From: Paraburkholderia rhynchosiae
GTDB lineage: Bacteria > Pseudomonadota > Gammaproteobacteria > Burkholderiales > Burkholderiaceae
DNA: 64,000 nucleotides
Assembly: GCF_002879865.1 (NCBI RefSeq)
Contig: NZ_PNXY01000030.1
Coordinates: 1-64,000 of the forward strand
Reading direction: 5' to 3'
Positions 1 through 8,200 of the stretch are shown piece by piece. The notes beneath the pieces were generated by a model. It saw only the letters and a program-made list of their open reading frames with translations, was not told the origin of the DNA and made no database searches. A program made the translations under genes and the position numbers. The first letter of the stretch is position 1. Each line of letters opens with the position of its first letter.

Positions 1-73
1 AACAGGACCGTGAAACGACTCTACGCCGATGATAGTGCGGATTACCCGTGTGAAAGTAGGTCATCGTCAGGCT
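1..73 (+). rRNA. rrf: 5S ribosomal RNA, 3' part (5' end outside window)
   Basis: The first 73 bases match the 3' two thirds of a betaproteobacterial 5S rRNA: the segment around the GAACAGGACCGTGAAACGAC region and the closing GTAGGTCATCGTCAGGCT are recognisable. The 5' third and the rest of the rrn operon lie to the left of the window. One internal stretch reads GGATTACCCGTGTG where I expect GGATTCCCGTGTG, so there may be a one-base variant. A strong hairpin follows directly and probably ends the rRNA transcript. Confidence 0.93.
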
Positions 74-85
74 CCCCTGCAGCAC

Positions 86-119
86 CAGAAACCCCACCCC
101 GAAAAAGGTGGGGTTTCTG
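86..119 (+). terminator. Rho-independent terminator of the rrn operon
   Basis: A perfect 13-bp stem (86-98 pairing with 107-119) closes an eight-base A-rich loop. The descending arm ends in GGTTTCTG. It sits 12 bases after the 5S rRNA end, where an rrn terminator is expected. Confidence 0.85.
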
Positions 120-392
120 CGTTTACGGCGCGATAACACGCCACACACCGCGGCAGGAACATATCCCATCGCTCGTCAGTCCTTGCCGGTCCGCGTTCAT
201 GCGGCCCCAGCGCACTGTTTCACCAAACATTGGCGTAGAACGGCTTTCCACAAAGCCATCTTCTTGCCAGTATCTGTTTCATAGCGCTACGGACGGCAAA
301 CCAGCGTTCAATGGCAAGAAAAAAACCTGATCCAATCGTCTTCTCGGCACCTCAGCCGCCCCTCGTCCCGTCTTAACACCAACTCCAAAATA
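120..392. other. Intergenic, no gene recognised
   Basis: Between the rrn terminator and the SOS box there is an open frame from position 10 to 330, but it begins inside the 5S rRNA and its product has no recognisable motif. I see no gene here. Confidence 0.6.
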
Positions 393-408
393 CTGTATAA
401 ATATACAG
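393..408 (+). promoter_or_regulatory. LexA/SOS box in front of the imuA relic
   Basis: CTGTATAAATATACAG has the form CTGT-N8-ACAG with an AT-rich centre, the LexA operator pattern of beta- and gammaproteobacteria. It lies about 70 bases before the ATG at 480 of a decayed imuA gene; imuA-imuB-dnaE2 operons are classically LexA-regulated. It differs by one base from the second SOS box at 42974-42989. The site is intact although the gene behind it is not. Confidence 0.85.
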
Positions 409-479
409 TTCCGGCTCGTCGTCATTATTTGGCCCGAGGTCGGGCAGGGCGGAGCATTCTCTTCGAACGAGCGTGTCTA

Positions 480-1008
480 TGGCAGCAGCGATTCAGCTTG
501 CGACAACTCCGTTGACGCCACAATTGCGACGTCAAATATGGCAAGGCAATGAGCTTGCCGAGGCGGACTTGCGTGTGGCGCCGAGCGGCTCTACCGAGCG
601 GGATCGGGCGTTATCGTGACGGGGTCGCCGGCCGGTAGCGTGACGGAGTTGCTGGTCGAACATTGTGGCGTTGGTGAAATGCGTTTGCTGGCCAACGCGC
701 TTCGGCATCTTGCGAGGCAAGCCGGACGGCATGTCATGCTTGTGGCGGCGCCTCCTTACCAGCCATGCACCGCGGCATTGAAGGCTTGGGGTGTCGATGT
801 CGAGTGAGTCCTATGAGTGCGTTCGAACGAAGACAACGCGCTGGGTGTGGCCGCTCAAGCATTGAAGCAGGATGGCATCGGCGCGAATCAGGCTGGCAAG
901 GCAAGACGGAAGCACAAAGGCGAGGTGGTTCATCTAGTCGCCCATCATCCGGAAGATCTAAGTGAGTGGCTCGGGGATCTGGCTACCGCGAGCCGCGATT
1001 TTCATTGA
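480..1008 (+). pseudogene. imuA: Relic of an SOS mutasome operon: imuA 5' part joined to the dnaE2 3' end
   Basis: Starting at ATG 480, one frame gives an ImuA-like N-terminus (QIWQGNELA, then APSGSTERDRALS) and hits a stop near 615. A second frame from 616 continues with SVTELLVEHCGVGEMRLL and PCTAALKAWGVD, typical ImuA (RecA-like) sequence, to a stop at 805-807. In the same frame from about 817 comes VRSNEDNALGVAAQALKQDG, again ImuA-like. From about 905 it changes to GEVVHLVAHHPEDLSEWLG, ending SRDFH at 1008, which I read as the extreme C-terminus of error-prone polymerase DnaE2. So imuB and nearly all of dnaE2 appear to have been deleted, and the imuA part carries at least one frameshift and one stop. 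The ImuA assignment is firm; the DnaE2 tail is from memory of that family's ending. Confidence 0.75.
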
Positions 1009-1052
1009 CGCCGATTTCCCTCCGTTCAGCCCGGCTATCTGCCATTCGCTTG

Positions 1053-1973
1053 TCAGGCCGCCGTATCGCCGCGCCACGGAAAGGCGGCCAATACCTGAGG
1101 TATCGCCGTCTCGAACGGCGTGCGGCGGCCGATACCAAGCTGTTCGAGTCGGTCCGACGCGAGATGGCAATTATGCGGGCGAGGCGTCGTATCGGTCGGC
1201 GTGTGCTGCGGCGTCAATCGCGCGTCGAGTTGCAGCGCATGCGCCAGACGCAGGGCGATCTCGTACTTCGTCATCGGTTCGTCACCCGACCATTGCACGA
1301 TGCCGCGGATCGCGTTGCCCTCGGCATGACGCTCCAGCATCTGCCGGATCACGTATGCGACGTCCGGCGTGAAGGTCGGATAACGGATCGCCCAGGCGTC
1401 CATGGCAGCCGCCTCGCCCTGCGCCGAAGCCGCTGCGGCAATCGCCGGTACGAGACTCGTCACGGCGGATTCCGCCCAACTGACGATAGGCCCATATAGC
1501 AGCGGCAAACGCAGCACGCAGCCCAGGTCGGTCGTCTCCGTCAGCGCGTGCTCGCCCTCCAGCTTGCTGCGCCCGTACGCATTGAGCGGCGCGGGCGCGG
1601 AATCGTGCCGATAGGGCGGGTGTGTGCCGTCGAAAACGTAATCTGTGGAGATCGACAGCGTCCATGCGCCGCTCCGGTGCGCGGCAGCGGCGATTGCGCG
1701 CACGGCATCGACGTTCAGTGCGCGGGCAAGTTCGGGATGACGCTCGCACACGTCCGGGCGGCGCTCGGCGGCCGCAATCACGAGCGCGTCCGGCGCTTCG
1801 CGTTCGACAAACTGCCCGATTGCCCGCGTGTCGCGGACATCGAGCGCGACGGTGTTCGGACCGGGCCGGCTGAACGCGGTGGCCACGACGTCCCAGGTCT
1901 GCTGCCTGACCAGCTCATCGACGACAGCGCGGCCAAGCAGGCCCGAAGCCCCGATAACGGCGACTTTGAACAT
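1053..1973 (-). CDS. RmlD-like NAD(P)-dependent sugar-nucleotide reductase (extended SDR)
   Basis: A 306-residue extended short-chain dehydrogenase. The N-terminus carries the nucleotide-binding GASGLLG motif at residues 8-14, followed by LDVRDTRAI. Further on, STDYVFDG and YGRSKLEGE give the Thr/Ser-Tyr-x3-Lys active site typical of dTDP-4-dehydrorhamnose reductase (RmlD) and the related MAT2B-like proteins. No rmlA or rmlB is near; the only other rhamnose-pathway-like gene in the window, rmlC, lies 52 kb away. A role in dTDP-rhamnose synthesis is therefore only possible, and it may act on another nucleotide sugar or be a general reductase. The copZ gene starts 13 bases upstream in the coding direction and reads the same way, so the two could share a transcript. 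Confidence 0.75.
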   Translation of the reverse strand: MFKVAVIGASGLLGRAVVDELVRQQTWDVVATAFSRPGPNTVALDVRDTRAIGQFVEREAPDALVIAAAERRPDVCERHPELARALNVDAVRAIAAAAHRSGAWTLSISTDYVFDGTHPPYRHDSAPAPLNAYGRSKLEGEHALTETTDLGCVLRLPLLYGPIVSWAESAVTSLVPAIAAAASAQGEAAAMDAWAIRYPTFTPDVAYVIRQMLERHAEGNAIRGIVQWSGDEPMTKYEIALRLAHALQLDARLTPQHTPTDTTPRPHNCHLASDRLEQLGIGRRTPFETAIPQVLAAFPWRGDTAA

Positions 1974-1986
1974 GATTGCGTCCGCC

Positions 1987-2229
1987 CTAATGTGCCGCGC
2001 CGCCGCTCGGGCCGCTCGCCGCGTCGGACGAGATGTCTTTGACGGTATAGCCGGCCTCGTCGATGGCGGCCTTCAATGTCTCCGCAGACTGGGTGGATTC
2101 AACCGCCACGCGGCCCGACGCGAGATCCACCTGCACTTGCGCGCCTTCGTCGTGTTCACGGATAGCGTTCGTGACTGCCGCCACGCAATGCTGGCAGCTC
2201 ATGCCTTCGACCTGGAACTCAGTTTTCAT
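1987..2229 (-). CDS. copZ: Copper chaperone, heavy-metal-associated (HMA) domain protein
   Basis: An 80-residue single HMA domain protein of CopZ type. The metal-binding motif is GMSCQHC, with the two cysteines at residues 12 and 15; the rest follows the ferredoxin-like fold pattern (VTNAIREHD, GRVAVES, AIDEAGYTV). A Gly/Ser/Ala-rich tail follows residue 68. It should carry Cu(I) in the cytoplasm. The gene is divergent from cueR with about 120 bases between them, the usual copper-sensing arrangement, but no copper P-type ATPase gene lies in this part of the window. Confidence 0.9.
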   Translation of the reverse strand: MKTEFQVEGMSCQHCVAAVTNAIREHDEGAQVQVDLASGRVAVESTQSAETLKAAIDEAGYTVKDISSDAASGPSGGAAH

Positions 2230-2292
2230 CGAGATTGCCTCAGCAAACTATTGCGATAGTTGAATTATGCCTGCGGGACCCGATTTAAGTCG

Positions 2293-2323
2293 CTGACCTT
2301 CCCATGATGGGAAGGTGTACGAT
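2293..2323 (+). promoter_or_regulatory. MerR/CueR-type operator-promoter for cueR
   Basis: A -35-like CTGACC (2293-2298) and a -10-like TACGAT (2318-2323) are separated by exactly 19 bases, the overlong spacer that MerR-family activators require. Between them lies a perfect dyad ACCTTCCC-ATGAT-GGGAAGGT (2296-2316), very close to the known CueR operator of copper promoters. The promoter points toward cueR, so it predicts autoregulation by Cu(I)-CueR. I could not find a matching -35/-10 pair on the copZ side. Confidence 0.85.
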
Positions 2324-2348
2324 CGACGCAAACAGTGGGGAAACAGTG

Positions 2349-2771
2349 ATGAACATCGGTGAAGCGGCCCGCGCGTCGGGCGTCACGGCGAAAATGATTC
2401 GCTACTACGAAAGCGTCGGCTTGCTCGCGGCAAAGGCTCGGACTAGCGCCGGCTATCGGGTCTATGGTCCGCAAGAGGTACATTCGCTGCGTTTCATTCG
2501 CCAGGCGCGGCGGCTCGGCTTTCTGGTCGAAGACATTCGACGGCTGCTGGCGCTGTGGCACGACCGCTCGCGCGCCAGTGCGGAAGTGAAGGCCATCGCG
2601 CTAGACCATGTGGCCGACCTTGATCGACGCATTGCTGAGCTCACCGATATGCGCGACACCTTGGCGCACCTCGCCAATCATTGTCACGGCGACGACCGCC
2701 CGGATTGCCCGATCATCGAGCGACTCGCCGACCACGAGGCGGTCCGCGGGACAGATTGCACGGCAGCGTGA
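2349..2771 (+). CDS. cueR: CueR, copper-responsive MerR-family regulator
   Basis: A 140-residue MerR-family activator. The N-terminal winged helix (IGEAARASGVTAKMIRYYESVGLL) is followed by a dimerisation helix and a C-terminal metal-binding loop with Cys112 and Cys120 (HCHGDDRPDC), the same positions and spacing as the two Cu(I) ligands of E. coli CueR. I chose ATG 2349 rather than the in-frame ATG at 2304 because the longer start would fall inside the operator dyad; the shorter one also gives the canonical MNIGEAA beginning. Its targets should include its own promoter and probably the divergent copZ. Confidence 0.93.
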   Translation: MNIGEAARASGVTAKMIRYYESVGLLAAKARTSAGYRVYGPQEVHSLRFIRQARRLGFLVEDIRRLLALWHDRSRASAEVKAIALDHVADLDRRIAELTDMRDTLAHLANHCHGDDRPDCPIIERLADHEAVRGTDCTAA

Positions 2772-3071
2772 GCGGCTACGGAGCGGCAGGGTGGAACCAC
2801 GAGAGTTAAAACATCGCCACCGGTGGAAAATGCATCGTTATGGTGCAATATGCGCAAATTAGCTCGCCCTTTCAAAAACCTCGCAGCGGCGTTAATGAAA
2901 TCAAGGACTTCTTTGCACCGTCGCCGTGCACCATTCCAAATCGGAATGCACTCCATGCGAGCATTTCACTGGCGCGGTTGCACCACGGGCCTATAATCAG
3001 GGTTAACCCTTTAACGGGAAATCCCTGATGCCCAATCCGCCGGGGATTCAATCTGATCCTTGGAGAACATC
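2772..3071. other. Intergenic region with a likely promoter for the DUF3563 gene
   Basis: No gene seen. A good -10 hexamer TATAAT lies at 2992-2997, followed by the 12-bp perfect palindrome AGGGTTAACCCT (2999-3010); I could not place a convincing -35 at the right distance. The DUF3563 start is about 75 bases further on, so a leader of this length is plausible. Confidence 0.45.
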
Positions 3072-3218
3072 ATGTTTGCATACGTCCTTGAAAAGCTGAG
3101 TACCTGGTTTGAAACTGCCGAACGCGATCGTCGCGAAGCGTACCTGGCTTCGTCGTCGGACATCGTCCAACTCGAGCAGCGCATCCGTTCGCTGGAAACC
3201 AATGGCTATTCGCTGTAA
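3072..3218 (+). CDS. DUF3563 family small protein
   Basis: A 48-residue protein starting MFAYVLEKLSTWFETAE and ending LETNGYSL. It is the DUF3563 family, short proteins abundant in Burkholderiaceae and of unknown function. It has two predicted amphipathic helices, no signal peptide and many charged residues (ERDRREAYL, VQLEQRIRSLE). GGAG lies seven bases before the ATG. The gene stands alone with its own promoter-like element upstream and a rho-independent terminator downstream, as expected for a well-expressed monocistronic gene. Confidence 0.85.
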   Translation: MFAYVLEKLSTWFETAERDRREAYLASSSDIVQLEQRIRSLETNGYSL

Positions 3219-3275
3219 GTAGCATCCGGCGGCGCATGTTTCGCTGCCAGCGCAGTTCAGTTAAGTCAAGTGTTG

Positions 3276-3299
3276 AGCCCCGTCTGCGCGGGGCTTTGT
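3276..3299 (+). terminator. Rho-independent terminator of the DUF3563 gene
   Basis: A seven-pair GC-rich stem (3276-3282 with 3289-3295), a six-base loop, then a short T-run (CTTTGT). It lies 57 bases past the DUF3563 stop codon. Confidence 0.8.
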
Positions 3300-3442
3300 C
3301 ACATCTGGGCGCCACAATTGCTTCGGAAGGGCCGCCGAAAAAGTCAACGTGGCGAAAATCGCCTAGCCTCCGGCCCCGCGTCGCGGTAAGGTAAGACGTT
3401 TTCCGCGCAACCCCGGCATTCCTGAGTCAAACCGGTCCGCCC

Positions 3443-3784
3443 ATGTCTCCCATCCGCTCGCTCAAAACCGCTGTGACCGCCATAGCAATCTCGCTGACCG
3501 TGGCGTGTTGCGCCGTGTCGAGCGTATTAGCGGCGTCGAGCAATAGCCGCAAACCGGTGATCCTCGACTCTCAGAGCGGTATCAGCGACGGCCAGAGCGG
3601 GACTGTCCTGCAGACAGCGCCGCTGTCGCGGCAGCCCATCGTCGAAGCACAGCCGATCGCGACGCCTACCGAACTGGCGCCGAATTCATCGGTGCCGATC
3701 GTCGTTGCGCCTTATATTCAGTTGCCTATCGGTGCGGGCGCGACGCCGCAACCGCAGCCTCGTCCAGCGCCGCATCCGCAGTAG
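3443..3784 (+). CDS. Secreted proline-rich hypothetical protein
   Basis: A 113-residue protein with an N-terminal signal peptide (positively charged MSPIRSLK, hydrophobic core to about residue 30, cleavage likely after VLAA). The mature part has a near-repeat (DSQSGISDGQSG) and a Pro-rich end with alternating PQPQPRPAPHPQ. No catalytic motif or known domain is visible. Such short Pro-rich periplasmic proteins are common in Burkholderiaceae; the function is unknown. The gene stands alone. Confidence 0.6.
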   Translation: MSPIRSLKTAVTAIAISLTVACCAVSSVLAASSNSRKPVILDSQSGISDGQSGTVLQTAPLSRQPIVEAQPIATPTELAPNSSVPIVVAPYIQLPIGAGATPQPQPRPAPHPQ

Positions 3785-4002
3785 GCGCAATCGCGCAAAT
3801 CCCGTCTGTAGCTGTTGCTCACGTGCGCGTCGACGCGCCGAGCTGGCGAACGTGCGGCTCGCGTGCGCCATTCGGGTTTGGGCGCATGGCGCGGCTCCAC
3901 TTGGACGACGACAATCTTCAAGCGGTCTCTCGCCCAAAGCGCAGGCTTCAGCTAGCCGGCTCAGCCACCGCATCGAACGAAAACAGAAAAAGGAGACGTC
4001 AA

Positions 4003-5040
4003 ATGCCCAATCACTGGATGCGACGTGCCGTCGGCGTCTGTGCCGCCTTGTTTGCCGTCGTCGCGCTGCACGGCCAGGCGCTTGCGAAAGACACACCCGA
4101 AAAGCCAACGCTGACCATGGCCGTCGGCGGCCTGCCAGGTCTTTATTATTTGCCCGTACTGACCGCGCAGCAGTTGGGCTACTTCAAGGACGAGGGCCTC
4201 GACGTCACGCTCGAAGATTTCGCGGGCGGTTCTAAAGCACTGGAGGCGGTGGTAGGCGGCAGCGCGGATGTCGGTGCCGGTGCATTCGAGCACACGCTTT
4301 TCATGCAGGCCAAGGGACAGCGGTACCGGGCATTTGTGCTGATGGGCCGCGCGCCGCAGATCGTAGTCGCGGTATTGACGAAGGCTGACAAGATAAAAAC
4401 GCTCGCAGACTTCAAGGGCGCGAAGGTCGGTGTGAGCGCGCCGGGATCGTCGACGGATCTCGTGCTTACCGTGGCGTTGCGCAAGGCAGGTGTCCAGAGA
4501 AGCGACATTTCCGCAATCGGCGTAGGCAGCGGCGCAACGGTGCTCGCAGCGGTGAGCAACGGTCAGATCGACGCGCTTTCCAACGTCGACCCGATGATAA
4601 CGAAGCTCACGCGCAGCGGCGCGATCAAGGTGCTCGTGGATACTCGCACCGTAAAGGGCACGCAGGAAGTGTTCGGCGGGACGATGCCCGCAGCCACACT
4701 TTACGCGCCGGAGAGTTTCATCCAGAAGTATCCGAAGACGACGCAGGCGCTCGCCAATGCCATTGTGCGCGCGGATCATTGGCTACAGACCGCGAGCGAT
4801 GCCGATCTGCTGAAGATGGTGCCGCCGGCCTATCTGCTCAACGACTCCGCGCTCTATGTCGAGGCTTTCCACAACGTACGCGACGCCTATTCGCCGGATG
4901 GCCTGATGCCCGCCGACGGTCCAGCGACCTCGTTGCGCGCGCTCGCGTCGTTCGATAACCGGCTCGACCCAAAAAAGATCGATCTGAACGCGACTTATAC
5001 CAACGACTTTGCTCGCAAGGCCGCCGCACAACTCAAGTAA
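4003..5040 (+). CDS. ABC transporter periplasmic substrate-binding protein, NitT/TauT (SsuA/THI5-like) family
   Basis: A 345-residue secreted protein. The signal peptide covers about residues 1-28 and ends near GQALA. The mature part begins KPTLTMAVGGLPGLYYLPVLTAQQLGYFKDEGLDVTLE, the classic start of the NMT1/THI5-like fold, and continues with GGSKALEAVVGGSADVG. The ATG at 4003 has a strong AAGGAG ribosome site 7-12 bases upstream and gives a clean signal peptide; the frame is open further upstream, but that part encodes no signal-like sequence. These proteins bind sulphonates, nitrate, pyrimidine precursors or similar small molecules. No permease or ATPase gene adjoins it, so partners must be encoded elsewhere; the ligand cannot be told from sequence. 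Confidence 0.88.
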   Translation: MPNHWMRRAVGVCAALFAVVALHGQALAKDTPEKPTLTMAVGGLPGLYYLPVLTAQQLGYFKDEGLDVTLEDFAGGSKALEAVVGGSADVGAGAFEHTLFMQAKGQRYRAFVLMGRAPQIVVAVLTKADKIKTLADFKGAKVGVSAPGSSTDLVLTVALRKAGVQRSDISAIGVGSGATVLAAVSNGQIDALSNVDPMITKLTRSGAIKVLVDTRTVKGTQEVFGGTMPAATLYAPESFIQKYPKTTQALANAIVRADHWLQTASDADLLKMVPPAYLLNDSALYVEAFHNVRDAYSPDGLMPADGPATSLRALASFDNRLDPKKIDLNATYTNDFARKAAAQLK

Positions 5041-5091
5041 GCGACCTGGCTGGAGGCGCATCGTCCGCTTGCTTGCGCCTCCGGCTGAGAC

Positions 5092-5937
5092 TCAATCGCC
5101 GCGGTATTCCACCTTGAACTGCGCGGCCTTGTCTTCGCCGAGGGCTTTCACCAGCCACGGCATCTCATCCTTCAGCATTTTCGGCAGCGTGTACGGCGGA
5201 TTCAGGATGAACATGCCGCTGCCGAAAAGCCCAAAGCCGTCCTCCGGCGGATTGCTCACGGTCAGACTCACGTGCAACCAGTTGCGGTCCTGCAGCTTTT
5301 TCAACTGATCGGGAAAGCGCTGGGATTCAGGCCGCCTCACCTGCGGATACCAGACCGCGTACGTGCCGGTCGGAAATCGCTTCAGGCTTTCTTCGACGCA
5401 GCGTAGCGTGCGCGTGTAGTCGCGCTTGTCCTCATATGACGGGTCGAGCAGCACCAGCGCGCGGCGCGGCGGCGGCGGGAGCAAAGCCAGAATGCCGTCG
5501 AAGCCGTCGCCCGCATAGAGCATCGCGCGACGGCCGGCGTCGCGGAAATTGTGACGCAGTACGTCGATTTCAGTGGTGTGCAACTCGAACAGACGCATGC
5601 GGTCCTGCTCGCGCATCTGCCGCCAGGCGATATACGGCGAACCGGGATAGAAGCGCAAGTGGCCGTCGGAATTGAGTGCAGCGACTTCATCGACATAGTC
5701 GGCGAACATGGGCGGCAGATCGTTGCGTTCCCACAGCTTGGCGATGCCCGTCTGGAATTCGCCGGTCTTGACCGCGTAGCCTTCCTTCAGCGAATAGACG
5801 CCTGCGCCCGCGTGCGTGTCGATGTACCAGTAGGCTTTGTCCTTCTGGCCGAGATAGCGCAATAGCTGCAACATGACGGCGTGTTTCAGAACGTCGGCGT
5901 GATTGCCTGCATGAAAGGCGTGGCGATAGCTGAGCAT
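5092..5937 (-). CDS. rlmJ: RlmJ, 23S rRNA (adenine2030-N6)-methyltransferase
   Basis: A 281-residue SAM-dependent methyltransferase. The N-terminus MLSYRHAFHAGNHADVLKH is the family signature; a SAM-binding YIDTHAGAGVY segment lies at residues 38-48 and the catalytic motif IV is DPSYE at 165-169, aligned with DPPYE of E. coli RlmJ (here Ser replaces the second Pro). The enzyme should methylate A2030 of 23S rRNA. The frame is open to 6117, but the upstream extension has no family similarity, so I start at 5937. It is convergent with the binding-protein gene on its left. Confidence 0.93.
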   Translation of the reverse strand: MLSYRHAFHAGNHADVLKHAVMLQLLRYLGQKDKAYWYIDTHAGAGVYSLKEGYAVKTGEFQTGIAKLWERNDLPPMFADYVDEVAALNSDGHLRFYPGSPYIAWRQMREQDRMRLFELHTTEIDVLRHNFRDAGRRAMLYAGDGFDGILALLPPPPRRALVLLDPSYEDKRDYTRTLRCVEESLKRFPTGTYAVWYPQVRRPESQRFPDQLKKLQDRNWLHVSLTVSNPPEDGFGLFGSGMFILNPPYTLPKMLKDEMPWLVKALGEDKAAQFKVEYRGD

Positions 5938-6176
5938 GATGAGGAGACGCTGAAAGAGGGCGCGCCGCTCCAGATGGATTCGGCGATGCGGATGCAATGC
6001 GGCGGCACAGCGGCAAGGAACGCCGGAGTGCAGCGCGGTCGCGTATTGTACGCGACGCCGCGCGCTGCGCAGCGCAGTGCGTTGACGCGGCGCTTCTTGC
6101 GCGTTACCTGAGCGCAATGCTCACTGCGCGGCCACGATTCTGCCGCGGCCATAGCCAGAAGTCGGATACAGCGGCG

Positions 6177-7148
6177 TTAGTCGTACACATCGCCGAAAAT
6201 CCCTTCGATCCGCTCCTTGATCTCCGGCGTGATCCGCTCGGCGACCTCGGCTGATTTCATGTTCTCGGCAATCTGCTCGACGCGCGATGCGCCTGTAATC
6301 ACCGTGCTGACATGCGGATTTTTCAGAACCCACGCAATGGCGAGCTGACCGACGGTGCAGCCCAATTCGTCGGCCACTTCGGCGAGATTGCCGACCACAT
6401 TGTTTTTGCCCGCGTCGGTAAGCTGTTTGCGCAGCCAGTCGTAACCTTGCAACTGCGCGCGGCTTTCCGCCGGCACGCCGTTGCGGTATTTACCGGTCAG
6501 CAGGCCCGACGCAAGCGGGCTCCACGTGGTCAGCCCCAGACCGATATCCTCGTAGAGACGCTTGTATTCCTGCTCCACGCGTTTGCGGTGAAACAGGTTG
6601 TACTGCGGCTGTTCCATGACCGGCTTGTGCAGATGGTGCCGCTCCGCAATGTCATAAGCGGCGCGGATTTCGTCGGCGCTCCACTCGGACGTGCCCCAGT
6701 ACAGCGCCTTGCCGCGCGTGATCATGTCGCTCATTGCCCATACAGTTTCCTCGACCGGCGTGTTCGGATCCGGACGATGACAGAACACCAGATCGACATA
6801 GTCGAGCTGCAGACGTTTGAGCGATGAATCGATTGCGTTCAGCAGATATTTGCGGTTCAGCGTGTGGTACTGATTGGGCGCTTCCTCGAGTCCCCAGAAG
6901 AACTTGGTCGACACGACATAGCTCACGCGTGGCCACGCCAGTTCTTTGAGTGCCCCGCCCATGATCTCTTCGGACTTGCCGCCGGCGTACACCTCGGCAT
7001 TGTCGAAAAAGTTGACGCCCGCGTCGCGAGCGGCCGCGAGCGACTCGCGCGCCGCGCGATGGTCGACCTGATTGCCGTACGTGACCCATGAGCCGATGGA
7101 CAATTCGCTGACTTGCAGGCCTGAGCGGCCCAGACGCCGATAATTCAT
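6177..7148 (-). CDS. Aldo/keto reductase, voltage-gated K+ channel beta-subunit-like (YghZ type)
   Basis: A 323-residue TIM-barrel NADPH-dependent reductase. The catalytic tetrad is visible: Asp49 and Tyr54 (FFDNAEVY), Lys82 (VVSTKFFWG) and His124 (DLVFCHRPD). The middle ([20 protein letters not shown]) and the [13 protein letters not shown] segment near the C-terminus match the Kv-beta/YghZ subgroup, which reduces carbonyls such as methylglyoxal. The gene is a single unit reading left; no partner suggests a pathway. Confidence 0.88.
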   Translation of the reverse strand: MNYRRLGRSGLQVSELSIGSWVTYGNQVDHRAARESLAAARDAGVNFFDNAEVYAGGKSEEIMGGALKELAWPRVSYVVSTKFFWGLEEAPNQYHTLNRKYLLNAIDSSLKRLQLDYVDLVFCHRPDPNTPVEETVWAMSDMITRGKALYWGTSEWSADEIRAAYDIAERHHLHKPVMEQPQYNLFHRKRVEQEYKRLYEDIGLGLTTWSPLASGLLTGKYRNGVPAESRAQLQGYDWLRKQLTDAGKNNVVGNLAEVADELGCTVGQLAIAWVLKNPHVSTVITGASRVEQIAENMKSAEVAERITPEIKERIEGIFGDVYD

Positions 7149-7392
7149 GCAATTCTCCTCGATAGTGATGCGACTTGAATGCTGCCGAAACGCCTAGTTT
7201 AAATAGATAAGCCCGGATGTGCGTTTTACCGATCGAGTCCACACGGTTCATGCACAATAGCAGGATTGGCCGCAGTGCAGCATTCAGCCGGACGGTATAG
7301 GAGAACGCCTATGCGGGCCTATGCCATTCGGCTGACTTCACACTGCGCGCGGCTCGTGGTCTCATTGCTCATCAACTGCATGGAGGTTCTGG

Positions 7393-8190
7393 ATGTCGTC
7401 ACTGAACACAAATCTGAATGGCAAGGTCGCGGTGGTTACGGGCGCGGCGAGCGGCATCGGCAAGCAGATTGCGTTGACTCTTTCGGCTGCGGGCGCGGCT
7501 GTCGCAATCGCCGATCTGAACCAGGACGGGGCGAACGCCGTCGCTGAAGAAATCACGAAGGGCGGCGGTAAGGCGATCGGCATTGCAATGGACGTCACAA
7601 ACGAAGACGCGGTCAACCAGGGCATCGACAAAGTCGCCGCGGAATTCGGCTCGGTCGATATTCTCATTTCAAACGCCGGCATTCAGATCGTGAATCCAAT
7701 TGAAAACTACTCGTTTTCGGACTGGAAAAAGATGCAGGCGATTCACGTGGACGGTGCGTTCCTGACCACCAAGGCGGCGCTCAAGCATATGTACAAGGAC
7801 GATCGCGGCGGCATTGTGATTTACATGGGCTCCGTTCATTCGCATGAGGCGTCGCCGCTCAAGTCCGCATACGTGACGGCCAAGCATGCGCTGCTCGGGC
7901 TCGCGCGCGTGCTTGCGAAGGAAGGCGCGAAGCATAACGTGCGCTCGCATGTCGTGTGTCCCGGCTTCGTGCGTACGCCGCTCGTCGACAAGCAGATTCC
8001 GGAGCAAGCGAAGGAACTCAACATCAGCGAAGAAGAAGTGGTCAAGCGCGTGATGCTGGGCGGTACCGTCGACGGCATTTTCACCACCGTGGAAGACGTC
8101 GCGCAAACGGTCCTGTTCCTCTCGACTTTCCCCACGGCGGCGCTGACAGGCCAGTCCTTTATTGTGAGCCACGGCTGGTACATGCAATAA
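7393..8190 (+). CDS. bdhA: D-3-hydroxybutyrate dehydrogenase (SDR)
   Basis: A 265-residue classical short-chain dehydrogenase. The cofactor motif is TGAASGIG (16-23), NAG is at 94-96, and the catalytic triad is Ser147, Tyr160 and Lys164. The sequence around [17 protein letters not shown], the C-terminal [10 protein letters not shown] and the long insert with [16 protein letters not shown] are typical of 3-hydroxybutyrate dehydrogenase, which oxidises D-3-hydroxybutyrate to acetoacetate in polyhydroxybutyrate breakdown. GGAGG lies about eight bases before the ATG. A patatin phospholipase gene follows after 10 bases, a pairing common in beta-proteobacteria with PHB metabolism. Confidence 0.92.
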   Translation: MSSLNTNLNGKVAVVTGAASGIGKQIALTLSAAGAAVAIADLNQDGANAVAEEITKGGGKAIGIAMDVTNEDAVNQGIDKVAAEFGSVDILISNAGIQIVNPIENYSFSDWKKMQAIHVDGAFLTTKAALKHMYKDDRGGIVIYMGSVHSHEASPLKSAYVTAKHALLGLARVLAKEGAKHNVRSHVVCPGFVRTPLVDKQIPEQAKELNISEEEVVKRVMLGGTVDGIFTTVEDVAQTVLFLSTFPTAALTGQSFIVSHGWYMQ

Positions 8191-8200
8191 GGAGGCGCGC

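Noticed and set aside
4003-4779. Long minus-strand open frames (for example 3961-4779) opposite the substrate-binding protein gene
   Set aside because: Mirror frames of a GC-rich gene; no domain, and the plus-strand protein has a signal peptide, ribosome site and family match.
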